Source: Ditibartonella apis
GTDB lineage: Bacteria; Pseudomonadota; Alphaproteobacteria; Rhizobiales; Rhizobiaceae
Length of the DNA: 64,000 bases
NCBI RefSeq assembly: GCF_001952075.1
Contig: NZ_LXYU01000002.1
Location: forward strand, 62,001-126,000
Direction of reading: 5' to 3'
The position numbers were made by a program, and so were the translations under genes. The notes below the pieces were generated by a model that saw only the letters and a list, made by a program, of their open reading frames with translations, made no database searches and was not told the origin of the DNA. Shown piece after piece: positions 17,176 to 25,950 of the stretch. Position 1 is the stretch's first letter. Every line of letters starts with the position of its first letter.

Positions 17176-19062
17176 ATGTTGATTTTGAACGATATCACAG
17201 TCCGGCTCGCTGGACGTCTTCTGATTGACCATTCCAGCGCCACGCTTCCTACCGGAGCAAAAACCGGCTTTGTCGGCCATAATGGAGCTGGCAAGTCAAC
17301 GCTTTTTCGCGTCATTATGGGGGAACTCGCTCCTGAAACCGGCGATGTTACCATTCCGAAAGATACCCGCATTGGTCAAGTCGCACAAGAAGCCCCCGGA
17401 ACCGAGGATTCGCTCATTTCAATAGTTCTCGCAGCAGACAAAGAACGGGCTCGATTGTTAAAGGAAGCTGAAACGGCAACCGACCCGATGAGAATTGCTG
17501 CAATCCATACGCGTCTTAGCGACATCGGTGCGCATTCTGCCGAAGCACGTGCCGCTAGCATTTTATCAGGACTGGGATTTGATGCAGAAGCACAACAGCG
17601 CCCCGCTTCGTCTTTTTCTGGCGGTTGGCGCATGCGTGTCGCGCTTGCAGCGGTTCTATTTTCCGAACCCGACCTTCTTTTGCTTGACGAACCGACAAAC
17701 TATCTGGATCTTGAAGGTACACTCTGGCTTATTGAATATGTACGTCGTTACCCCTATTCGGTCATTGTTATCAGTCACGATCGGGAACTGTTGAACAGCG
17801 CAACAACCTCGATCCTACATCTTGAAAACAAAAAACTCACTCTCTGGCGCGGAAATTATGACCAATTCGAACGCCAACATGCTCAAACAAAAGAACTCCA
17901 GCAGAAGCAGGCAGCCAAACAGGAAGCCCATCGCAAACATATGGAAGATTTTGTCCGCCGTTTCCGTGCCAAAGCGACCAAAGCAAGACAAGCGCAATCA
18001 CGGTTGAAAGCATTGGAGAAGCTGAAACCTATCAGCGTTTGGCAGGATGAACATGTGCAACCTTTTTCATTTCCCTCGGCGGAAAAGACAGCTGCATCAC
18101 CAATCATTGCGCTGTCAAAAGTCGATGTCGGATATGAGCCGGGAAAACCTGTATTGAAAGGCCTTGACCTAAGGATAGACAATGATGACCGGATTGCGCT
18201 TCTCGGGGCAAACGGTAACGGAAAATCTACCCTTGCAAAATTGCTGGCTGGCCGTCTTAAAGCAGAGACTGGCACGATGACAGTCTCACCCAATCTGAAA
18301 GTGGCATTCTTCGCCCAGCACCAGCTTGACGATTTGAGGCCGGAAGAAAACCCGATCGAACATGTGCGCAGACTGATGCCGAAGGAACCGGAAGCAAAAA
18401 TCCGCGCTGCTGTGGCACGCATGGGGTTATCAACCGAAAAGATGATGACAAAAGCCAAAGAGCTGTCCGGCGGGGAAAAAGCCCGTTTGCTCATGGGGCT
18501 TGCAACATTCGAAGGCCCGAATCTGCTTATTCTTGACGAGCCGACCAATCACCTCGACATTGATAGCCGTGAATCGCTTGTTATGGCGCTCAACGACTTC
18601 GAGGGAGCAGTCATTCTGATTGCTCACGACCGACACCTTATCGAAGCGACAGCAGACCGGCTTTGGCTTGTGCGTAACGGAACTGTGCATCCCTATGAAG
18701 GTGATATGGATGATTATCGTAACGACATATTGGGGCTCCCGAAATCACGAGCCACCGTTAAGGAAGAAAAACGCGCAGCTCCCCAGAAATCGAAAAATGA
18801 ACAACGCAAAGCCAACGCTGAAAAACGTGCCGGATTGGCTCCACTTAAAAAACAAATCACCGATACAGAGGCACTAATAGACCGGTTACAAAAACTGATT
18901 GCTCGTCTTGATAACGAACTTGCTGCTCCGGATCTTTTTTCAAAGTCTCCTGATAAAGGTGCCGAACTTGCAAAAGAACGTGCCGATGCTGCAGGCCGAC
19001 TTGAAGATGCCGAAAGTCGGTGGCTTAAAATGAGTGCCGAATATGAGGATGCCATCCGATAA
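17176..19062 (+). CDS. ABC-F family ATP-binding protein (Uup-like)
   Basis: A soluble protein of two fused ABC ATPase domains without membrane segments, as in ribosome-associated ABC-F factors. Begun at ATG 17176 it has 628 residues; the upstream 14 codons (from 17134) lack family features. First domain: GHNGAGKST, FSGGWRMR, LLLLDEPTNYLD. A Gln/Lys-rich linker follows. Second domain: GANGNGKST, LSGGEKARL, LLILDEPTNHLD. The last roughly 100 residues are Lys/Ala-rich and predicted coiled coil, which resembles Uup. The exact ABC-F subgroup is not certain. Confidence 0.93.
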   Translation: MLILNDITVRLAGRLLIDHSSATLPTGAKTGFVGHNGAGKSTLFRVIMGELAPETGDVTIPKDTRIGQVAQEAPGTEDSLISIVLAADKERARLLKEAETATDPMRIAAIHTRLSDIGAHSAEARAASILSGLGFDAEAQQRPASSFSGGWRMRVALAAVLFSEPDLLLLDEPTNYLDLEGTLWLIEYVRRYPYSVIVISHDRELLNSATTSILHLENKKLTLWRGNYDQFERQHAQTKELQQKQAAKQEAHRKHMEDFVRRFRAKATKARQAQSRLKALEKLKPISVWQDEHVQPFSFPSAEKTAASPIIALSKVDVGYEPGKPVLKGLDLRIDNDDRIALLGANGNGKSTLAKLLAGRLKAETGTMTVSPNLKVAFFAQHQLDDLRPEENPIEHVRRLMPKEPEAKIRAAVARMGLSTEKMMTKAKELSGGEKARLLMGLATFEGPNLLILDEPTNHLDIDSRESLVMALNDFEGAVILIAHDRHLIEATADRLWLVRNGTVHPYEGDMDDYRNDILGLPKSRATVKEEKRAAPQKSKNEQRKANAEKRAGLAPLKKQITDTEALIDRLQKLIARLDNELAAPDLFSKSPDKGAELAKERADAAGRLEDAESRWLKMSAEYEDAIR

Positions 19063-19663
19063 AAGCTATATAATATAAGGACTTTATAGATAATTGCTTT
19101 GAATAGCCACGATTTGTCCCGCACATTCATGACGAATGCCTTGGTTTATTGACCTTTAATGAACACCGTGTGGGGCAATTTGCTGTTATCCCGACCTACT
19201 TTGTCCGCGGACTACTATTTTAAAGTTGTTATAATTTCCGTAAAATTCTTTTTTTATTATTTTCTATATCCATTTTATAAAAAATTTATTTAAAAATAAT
19301 TTTCTAATAGTTTATATTGTATTACGATATAATATAAATTTATCAGACATATCTGTAATATATAATCCGCATATAAATATAAATATTTTTCAAAAATTAT
19401 TTTTTATCAGAATTATAGTTTAAAACTATATAATTTTACTATTTTTATTCTAGACACCAGCCTGTTTTTATTTTTATTCAAATATCGTAAAAACACCAAT
19501 AGGAAAAGTTTTCATTTCACTCTTTTTTCTATCTGAATAAGTCGTCATACATTATTCACGAGAATTTTAGTGAACCGGACTCGACAGCGTTCTGAAATTT
19601 TTATAATCGTTATAAACTATTTTTAAAATATCATTACGATTTTTGGGCGGAGATTTTCTATTC
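19063..19663. other. 600-base AT-rich gap
   Basis: No gene is visible. From about 19200 to 19520 the DNA is strikingly AT-rich, with long A and T runs and few C or G, unlike the rest of the window. It separates the ABC-F gene from the MHS transporter and presumably holds the transporter's promoter. Function of the AT block is not known. Confidence 0.7.
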
Positions 19664-20953
19664 ATGTCAACGGTCACTATTGGGCGAAATATCGATCATC
19701 AAAATTCGATTACACAGATTTTGCTTGCCAGCATGATTGGCACAACAATCGAATTTTTCGACTTCTATGTATTTGCAACCGCAGCAGCACTTCTTTTTCC
19801 AGTGCTGTTTTTCCCGAAAGGCGATCCGACAGTCGCACTTTTAAGTTCTTTTGCCATTTTTTCGGCAGCGTTTTTTGCTCGCCCTTTGGGCTCGATTATT
19901 TTCGGGCATTATGGTGATAAATTGGGGCGAAAAGTGACGTTGGTTGCAGCGCTTTTGACAATGGGCATTTCAACTGTTCTCATCGGTTTTCTACCGACTT
20001 ATGAAACAATCGGCTGGTATGCCCCCCTTTTGCTTACACTTTGCCGCTTCGGCCAAGGCCTTGGATTGGGCGGTGAATGGGGCGGTGCCGTTTTGCTGGC
20101 AACAGAGAATGCTCCTAAGGAAAAACGCGGCTGGTATGCTATGTTTCCGCAACTTGGTGCGCCTGCGGGATTAATCCTTTCTGCCGGTACATTTTGGTTC
20201 ATGTGGAATTTTTTGAGTGAAAGCCAACGTTTTGAATGGGGATGGCGTATCCCATTCATCGCTTCCATCATTCTGGTCATCATTGGTCTTTGGGTAAGAT
20301 TGTCGATTAGTGAAACGCCGGAATTCAAAAAGGCAGTTGAACACGCTGAGCGTGTAAAAATCCCCCTGATTGATGTGTTCGTTAAATATCCGCGTGCACT
20401 TTTCCTCGGCAGTTTTGCAGGCATGACGACATTTGTGTTGTTCTACCTGTGCAGTGCATATTTGTTATCCTATTCAACCCACCATCTTAACCTCACTTTC
20501 GGCCAAGCTCTCGAAATTCAGATGGTCGGTGCCATCTTCTTCGGTCTTCTTATACCTTTTTCTGGAAAGATATCCGACCGTATCGGTCGCCGCACTTTGA
20601 TGATATGGGTCACAATATTTATCGGGCTGTTCTCTTTTTCCATGCCCTATCTTCTTGATGCAGGTGTGTTCGGAAGTTTTATTCTCTCGGCGGTCGGCCT
20701 CGGTCTTATGGGACTAACCTACGGACCAATCGGTGCGGCACTTGCCTCCCCCTTCCCCACGACGATACGGTATACCGGCGCATCAATGACATTCAACCTC
20801 GCCGGCATTGTTGGAGCTTCATTTGCTCCCTATATCGCCGAGACACTCGTCCAGAACTTTGGCACCGCCTATATCGGCTATTATCTGCTATTGTGTTCGT
20901 TTATCTCTCTCACCTGTTTTGTCGGTTTTACCGATAAAGAAATTTCCCGTTGA
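19664..20953 (+). CDS. MFS transporter, metabolite:H+ symporter (MHS) type
   Basis: A 429-residue permease with twelve hydrophobic segments. It shows the MFS loop motif GDKLGRK between helices 2 and 3 and the MHS-type segment GQGLGLGGEWGGA in helix 4; a related loop motif SDRIGRRTL occurs in the second half. These features fit the family of ShiA, ProP and KgtP, so a dicarboxylate, osmolyte or aromatic acid is likely taken up with protons; the substrate is not decidable. ATG 19664 is chosen because GGGCGGAG precedes it at proper distance. Confidence 0.9.
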   Translation: MSTVTIGRNIDHQNSITQILLASMIGTTIEFFDFYVFATAAALLFPVLFFPKGDPTVALLSSFAIFSAAFFARPLGSIIFGHYGDKLGRKVTLVAALLTMGISTVLIGFLPTYETIGWYAPLLLTLCRFGQGLGLGGEWGGAVLLATENAPKEKRGWYAMFPQLGAPAGLILSAGTFWFMWNFLSESQRFEWGWRIPFIASIILVIIGLWVRLSISETPEFKKAVEHAERVKIPLIDVFVKYPRALFLGSFAGMTTFVLFYLCSAYLLSYSTHHLNLTFGQALEIQMVGAIFFGLLIPFSGKISDRIGRRTLMIWVTIFIGLFSFSMPYLLDAGVFGSFILSAVGLGLMGLTYGPIGAALASPFPTTIRYTGASMTFNLAGIVGASFAPYIAETLVQNFGTAYIGYYLLLCSFISLTCFVGFTDKEISR

Positions 20954-20965
20954 GGAAACGCGAGT

Positions 20966-21229
20966 TCAAACAAGCAAAGCTAGTAAAACAAGCAGTGGTA
21001 GCAAAAACGCTATCACTGCTATTTTTTTTGGCATAACCTTCGGTAAAACCAGATGAAGTAAAATTGCCGCCAGAACTGTTGTAAAGATAAAAATAACATT
21101 GGCGGCAAAGGTAATATTTTCGATATGAAAAGTGCCTGACAACAAGCGGGTTGAACCGATCCATGAAGTGATAAGAACTCCCGCGAGAACAGCCCAGATA
21201 AAGAGTGATAATCGCCTGAAATTCATCAT
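20966..21229 (-). CDS. Small membrane protein of unknown function
   Basis: About 87 residues beginning MMNFRRLSLFIWAVLAG, with three hydrophobic segments and a short Lys patch (MPKKI). Its ATG at 21229 overlaps the TGA of the preceding small gene in the ATGA form, implying translational coupling. I do not recognise the family. It is the last of the pepA-holC chain and ends 12 bases from the convergent MHS transporter. Confidence 0.6.
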   Translation of the reverse strand: MMNFRRLSLFIWAVLAGVLITSWIGSTRLLSGTFHIENITFAANVIFIFTTVLAAILLHLVLPKVMPKKIAVIAFLLPLLVLLALLV

Positions 21230-21390
21230 TCGCGATTTTTTCTCGACGCTCGCAAAATTGTCCAAACGCCAAGCGCGATGATAATGACAAAGACCCACCG
21301 TCCGCCTCCCGAACCACCCTCGATAAATTTTTCAGGATAGATCAGACCTGCAAGACCAATAAAAATCAAAATAACGGGAGTTATACGCAT
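21226..21390 (-). CDS. Small membrane protein of unknown function
   Basis: Fifty-four residues from ATG 21390: MRITPVILIFIGLAGLIYPE, a Gly-rich turn (GGSGGGRW), a second hydrophobic helix and a basic end (RASRKNRE). Two membrane helices are likely. The ATG shares its first base with the TGA of holC (TGATG), and its own stop overlaps the next gene, so all are translated as a chain. Unknown function. Such short genes are easily missed by annotation pipelines. Confidence 0.6.
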   Translation of the reverse strand: MRITPVILIFIGLAGLIYPEKFIEGGSGGGRWVFVIIIALGVWTILRASRKNRE

Positions 21391-21839
21391 CAGGCTTTTT
21401 TCTCCCAACGACGGTCTTCGGTTTGTTGCCAATAGGTCAATTGATGATTTTGTTCTTTATAGGATTTCCATTGTTTTCGCGCTTCCGCAAGAAGTTCCGG
21501 ATCACGACCATCAAACATCACAACAAGGCGTTCATATTTTTCCGGGTTGGAACAGTTTGCCCCTTCAACCATAAATCGCACTTGCGAATCGTTCGGATTT
21601 TCTTCGCCCAACGTGAGATAAACCGGCTGCAATTCAGGATATTTATCCCGTTCCGTTCCGTGTCCGATAAATGAATCGTCGGAATAGACCCAAAGATAGG
21701 AATCCATCGCATCGCGCCGTTCATCGGTCATAAATTGAATGGTTACTTTCCACTGCCGCGCCAATGAACGCTCGACGAGCCCCGGCAGGGCGTCGTCAAG
21801 CGTGGATTGGGTCAAATGGTAGAAAAGGATTTCTGCCAC
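21390..21839 (-). CDS. holC: DNA polymerase III subunit chi
   Basis: HolC links the replicative polymerase clamp loader to single-strand binding protein. The 149-residue protein begins AEILFYHLTQSTLDDALPGLVERSL and contains LWVYSDDSFIGHG and VVMFDGRD, typical of the alphaproteobacterial form. Start is GTG at 21837-21839, one base after the pepA stop, so translation probably depends on pepA. The stop overlaps the start of the following small gene. Confidence 0.92.
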   Translation of the reverse strand: MAEILFYHLTQSTLDDALPGLVERSLARQWKVTIQFMTDERRDAMDSYLWVYSDDSFIGHGTERDKYPELQPVYLTLGEENPNDSQVRFMVEGANCSNPEKYERLVVMFDGRDPELLAEARKQWKSYKEQNHQLTYWQQTEDRRWEKKA

Positions 21840-21840
21840 T

Positions 21841-23328
21841 TCAGGCCTCGTAGTTATCGCTGATCAGCCGATCAAGCAAACGAACACCGAAACCGGATGC
21901 CCAGGACTGGTTGTATTCGTTCAAGGGCGCTTCCATTGCAGTACCTGCTATATCAAGATGAGCCCAATTGGTTTTGCCCACAAAACGTTGCAGAAATTGC
22001 GCTGCCGTAATGGAACCTGCATGGCGACCGCAACTATTTCTCATATCTGCAACTTTTGAATCTACAAGCTTGTCATATGTCTTGCTCAATGGCATCCGCC
22101 AAAGTTTTTCTCCGGTTTCAAGCCCGGCATTCAGGAGATGGCGAGCCAATTCATCCTGATTACTGAAAAGTCCTGCATGTTCACTGCCGAGAGCCACCAT
22201 AATGGCACCGGTCAATGTTGCAAGATCAACCATTATTTGCGGTTTGAAACGTTCCTTGGTGTAAAATAACGCATCCGAAAGGACCAGACGCCCCTCGGCA
22301 TCTGTGTTGACAACTTCAATTGTCTGTCCCGACATCGATACGACAATATCACCCGGACGTTGTGCGTTTGCATCAGGCATATTCTCGACGAGGCCTATAA
22401 CACCGACGACATTGGCTTTTGCCTTTCGGGACGCGACTGCTTTCAAAAGGCCGGTAACGGCTGCAGCACCGCCCATATCCCCTTTCATCCCTTCCATACC
22501 TGAACTAGATTTTAACGAGATACCACCGGAATCGAAAACCACGCCCTTTCCGACAAATGCCAGCGGACGATCTTTGGCTTTTCCACCTAGCCACTGCATA
22601 ATCGCAAGATAAGGTGGACGTTTAGAGCCGCGTGCCACGCCAAGCAGTGCCCCCATGCCCAATTTTTTCATATCTTTTTCGTCAAGAATCTCGACTTTAA
22701 CACCGATCTTTTCAAGCTTCTCGACTTCTTTGACAAAATCTTTGGTTCCCAAAATATTGGCAGGCTGATTGACGAGGTCACGTGCCAGAAGAACTGAATC
22801 AGCAAGTGAATTGGCCCTTTCAAAGAGCGCTTTACCGGCTTTTGCATCCTCAAGCTGGATCATGAACTTTACAGGCTTCGATTTTGTGTCTTTTAATGTT
22901 GAAGCGGTTTTATATTCATCAAATGTGTAATTGCGCAGGCGCAATCCTAAAACGAAATCAAGAATATTTTCGTCTTTTAATTTTTCGCCGGCAACAGTGA
23001 GATAAATGTCAGCGCCATCGGTATCTTTGAGTGATGCGAAGGCCGCACCGCCTATTTTTACCCAATCATCACCTGAAAGACTTTCGATATCTCCAATACC
23101 AAGAAGAACCAAACGATCAAAACCTTTCTTGCCGTCACAAACTTCGTCTGCAATTTCAAGCTTCTCGCCTTTGAAGCCCCGCACCGATATTATCCGTTCG
23201 ATCAAGGCTTTTCCGATCATTTTTTCGACTTCAAAAGTCGTTTTCCTTTTGTCGTTGACAAGTACGAGAACAGTCGCTTTTTTCGGCGCAGAAACAGTAC
23301 TGCTTTCAATCAAAATATCTTTTTGCAT
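21841..23328 (-). CDS. pepA: Leucyl aminopeptidase (M17 family)
   Basis: PepA is a cytoplasmic two-metal aminopeptidase; in enterobacteria it can also bind DNA. The 495-residue protein has the signature NTDAEGRL plus the metal-binding residues in GKGVVFDSGG and the active-site KSSSGMEGMKGDMGG region. Length matches the family. It is divergent from lptF and starts a chain with holC and two small membrane genes. The 343-base divergent region contains a 9-base-pair hairpin. Confidence 0.95.
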   Translation of the reverse strand: MQKDILIESSTVSAPKKATVLVLVNDKRKTTFEVEKMIGKALIERIISVRGFKGEKLEIADEVCDGKKGFDRLVLLGIGDIESLSGDDWVKIGGAAFASLKDTDGADIYLTVAGEKLKDENILDFVLGLRLRNYTFDEYKTASTLKDTKSKPVKFMIQLEDAKAGKALFERANSLADSVLLARDLVNQPANILGTKDFVKEVEKLEKIGVKVEILDEKDMKKLGMGALLGVARGSKRPPYLAIMQWLGGKAKDRPLAFVGKGVVFDSGGISLKSSSGMEGMKGDMGGAAAVTGLLKAVASRKAKANVVGVIGLVENMPDANAQRPGDIVVSMSGQTIEVVNTDAEGRLVLSDALFYTKERFKPQIMVDLATLTGAIMVALGSEHAGLFSNQDELARHLLNAGLETGEKLWRMPLSKTYDKLVDSKVADMRNSCGRHAGSITAAQFLQRFVGKTNWAHLDIAGTAMEAPLNEYNQSWASGFGVRLLDRLISDNYEA

Positions 23329-23671
23329 TCAAAAACTCCTGCCAATTGGCGGTATAAAATTTGACAGTCAGGAAAATCCGATTATTCAGCTTTTAAAAAA
23401 ATCGAACTTATAAGCGTAGTGTGACCTGTCAGCACTAAAATCTATTTTTTTGTCACCTACACTGCAAGATGTCTTTTATCATCTTGCAACTTAACTACCA
23501 CTTGTGGCAAAAGAAAAATGTTAAGAAGCGGTTAACTATTTTTTTTTGCCTCTTGTTAGAGTCGTCGTGATATTTGGGAGAAAAGAGAAATAAAACGGCA
23601 TAACAAGAGAATCCCGCTTCCCGGAATCGTTGATGTCATGAATTTTGATAGTGAGGATGTATTTTCCACCA
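23329..23671. other. Divergent regulatory region between pepA and lptF
   Basis: This stretch must hold the promoters of pepA (minus) and the lptF operon (plus). I see one clean inverted repeat (23463-23488), T-rich tracts near 23440 and 23540 and a GGTTAACT element near 23529. No coding region is supported. Confidence 0.5.
23463..23488. repeat. Inverted repeat in the pepA-lptF divergent region
   Basis: TGCAAGATG (23463-23471) and CATCTTGCA (23480-23488) form a perfect 9-base-pair stem with an 8-base loop. It may be an operator for a dimeric regulator or an RNA hairpin; no T-run follows it, so it is not a typical terminator. Confidence 0.45.
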
Positions 23672-24862
23672 ATGCGCATTATTGAACTATACATCCTTCG
23701 GCGCGTTTTCGTTCTGTTTGCAGCAGTCCTTCTTGCCGCTGTCGGTATAAGCTGGACCGTGCAAGTTCTGTCGAGAATCAACTTTCTGACAACAAGCGGG
23801 CAAACGGTTTTCACCATTTTGCAGTTTTCTTCCCTGTTCATTCCCTCGGTCATTCCGCTTGTTATTCCTTTTGCGCTGGTCATTGCGATAGCTCAAACTT
23901 TGTCAACAATGAATCAGGATTCGGAACTGGTTGTTATCAATGCTTCGGGTGCGCCTCGCAGTACAGTATGGAAACCGGTGCTGATACTTGCGGTTTTGGC
24001 AGCCGTTTGTTCATTTATCATTACCAACTTTGTCAGTCCGCAAGCACGCATCACAATGCGTCAGATGATGGCCACCACACATTCCGACCTCATCAATGTA
24101 TTCATACAAGAAGGAAATTTTCGCGAATTAACAGACAATCTTTATATGGAGATTGGCGAACGTCATGACGATGGAACAATTGGCAGGCTGTTTATTGCCG
24201 ATCAGCGCGATCCCGCGACAGATCTTTATTATTATGCGGTCAATGGTTCGGTTGTCAGCAATGACAATGGAGATTTTCTAGTCCTGAATAATGGTGAAGT
24301 ACAAAGGCGTGACAATAAAGCAGGGAGTGTGTCGATCATAAAATTCGGTTCTTACACGTTCAATCTTAGCGATTTTACTGCAAGCGATGGAACGCCAACG
24401 ATTTTCCCGAAGGATCGGCCCCTTGTTTATCTTTTCCATCCTGATGCCAACGATACCTATTATCAGAGACGGCCATTGCAATATACCGCCGAGTTACATC
24501 GTCGCTTCACGGATTGGCTTTACCCGATCGTTTTTGCTTTGATTGCTTTGGCTGTAGCCGGTGACGCACGTTCACAACGTCAGGCACGCATTTCCGCATC
24601 ATTTTCGGCAATTTCACTTTCTCTGGTGGTTTATGCTGTGGGATATTTCTTCGGCGACCGCGCAGACAATGACCTTGGATATATTCCGCTTCTTTATATA
24701 TTGCCGATCGGAATTTGCGCTTTTATCGCGTTCCTGTTCATAACGAATCGTAAAATGACGCTTCCCGATCAATTCGGCGACAAACTGTCGACTGCCATAA
24801 GGAGGCTACGGAACAAGATATTTCGTCACAAACAATCTGATGTAAACGGAGGTGCATCATGA
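23672..24862 (+). CDS. lptF: LPS export permease LptF
   Basis: LptF, with LptG and two LptB, extracts lipopolysaccharide from the inner membrane and passes it to the periplasmic bridge. From ATG 23672 it has 396 residues: MRIIELYILRR, a first helix, a second and third near residues 50-120, a large periplasmic domain and three C-terminal helices. The LNRFTDWLYPIVFAL-like segment (here LHRRFTDWLYPIVFALIALA) is typical. It overlaps lptG by four bases (ATGA). Confidence 0.94.
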   Translation: MRIIELYILRRVFVLFAAVLLAAVGISWTVQVLSRINFLTTSGQTVFTILQFSSLFIPSVIPLVIPFALVIAIAQTLSTMNQDSELVVINASGAPRSTVWKPVLILAVLAAVCSFIITNFVSPQARITMRQMMATTHSDLINVFIQEGNFRELTDNLYMEIGERHDDGTIGRLFIADQRDPATDLYYYAVNGSVVSNDNGDFLVLNNGEVQRRDNKAGSVSIIKFGSYTFNLSDFTASDGTPTIFPKDRPLVYLFHPDANDTYYQRRPLQYTAELHRRFTDWLYPIVFALIALAVAGDARSQRQARISASFSAISLSLVVYAVGYFFGDRADNDLGYIPLLYILPIGICAFIAFLFITNRKMTLPDQFGDKLSTAIRRLRNKIFRHKQSDVNGGAS

Positions 24863-25950
24863 TTGGTTGGACATTAGGACGCTATTTCTTTCTCAGATAT
24901 GTGAAAACGACTATCTATTTCTTGCTGGGAATTTTTGTTCTTTCTCTGCTTATTGACTTCACAATCAACGCCGGGCGGCTCGCGGGATTACCCGGTTATT
25001 CACCATTCGGTGCGCTTGCCATATCGGCGCTGCGCATTCCGTTTAATATGCAACAATTGTTCCCGTTTGTTGCGTTGTTTTCGGCCATGGCAACATTGAT
25101 TGCGCTGAACAGGAAAATGGAGCTTGTCGTCACCCGTTCCATTGGTGTTTCAGCGTGGCAGTTTCTCACGCCTTTGTGTTTTGGTGCTTTTTTATTCGGT
25201 CTTTTCGGAGTTATCGTCGTCAACCCCATTGCTGCCTGGGGAACATCACAATCGGAAAAAATACTTTCCGAATGGAAAGGTAAGAACATCGAGACAACTG
25301 TGGACAACGAACGTATTCCATGGTTAACGCAGCGAACCGATTATGGTGTTACAACCATAGGTACAAAGGACACTGCTGATGGCGGCTTGACATTGTTGGA
25401 CGCAACCTTCGTCGAATATAATGACGACGAGACAATCAAAGATTGGCTCAACGCCACACGCGCGCATCTTACACACGGCTATTGGGTGCTTGAAAGCGGA
25501 GCCCGCTATAAGGCCGGCCATGAGCCTGAAAACTATACTGAATTAAAAGTTCCGACGAATCTGAGACCGGAATTTGTTGAAGAAAAATTAGCTGATCCAG
25601 CGAGTATTCCTTTTTACGATTTGCCCAGAAAAATAGAGATCGCAAGATCGTTCGGATATTCTGCCAATTCCTTCGATATGCAGTTGCAATCTCTGATTGC
25701 ACTTCCTGCTCTTCTTATTGCGATGACATTGATCGCAGCAACTGTTACATTAAAATTTGTAAGGTTTGGTCAATCACGTACAATGATTTTGGGTGGAATC
25801 ATTGCCGGGTTCGTGCTTTATGTAGTTACGGTTCTTGTGCAAGCTTTTGGCAAGGCGGCTTACGTGCCCCCTGTCATTGCTGCTTGGGTGCCGGTTGTTA
25901 TTGCGTTATTTTTTGGTATATCCTTTTTGTTGCATAAAGAGGATGGCTAG
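24859..25950 (+). CDS. lptG: LPS export permease LptG
   Basis: The 363-residue partner of LptF in the LPS extraction ABC complex. It begins MIGWTLGRYFFLRYVKTTIYFLLGIF and has three N-terminal helices, a periplasmic jellyroll-like middle and three C-terminal helices; the ATLIALNRKMELVVTRSIGVS coupling segment near residue 80 is characteristic. Its ATG lies inside the lptF stop. The lptD reading frame starts directly after its stop codon. Confidence 0.94.
   Translation: MIGWTLGRYFFLRYVKTTIYFLLGIFVLSLLIDFTINAGRLAGLPGYSPFGALAISALRIPFNMQQLFPFVALFSAMATLIALNRKMELVVTRSIGVSAWQFLTPLCFGAFLFGLFGVIVVNPIAAWGTSQSEKILSEWKGKNIETTVDNERIPWLTQRTDYGVTTIGTKDTADGGLTLLDATFVEYNDDETIKDWLNATRAHLTHGYWVLESGARYKAGHEPENYTELKVPTNLRPEFVEEKLADPASIPFYDLPRKIEIARSFGYSANSFDMQLQSLIALPALLIAMTLIAATVTLKFVRFGQSRTMILGGIIAGFVLYVVTVLVQAFGKAAYVPPVIAAWVPVVIALFFGISFLLHKEDG

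Noticed and set aside
17883..18548. Open frame of 221 codons antisense to the ABC-F gene
   Set aside because: Ser/Arg/Phe-rich composition mirrors the opposite codons of a clear ABC-F protein; no ribosome site.
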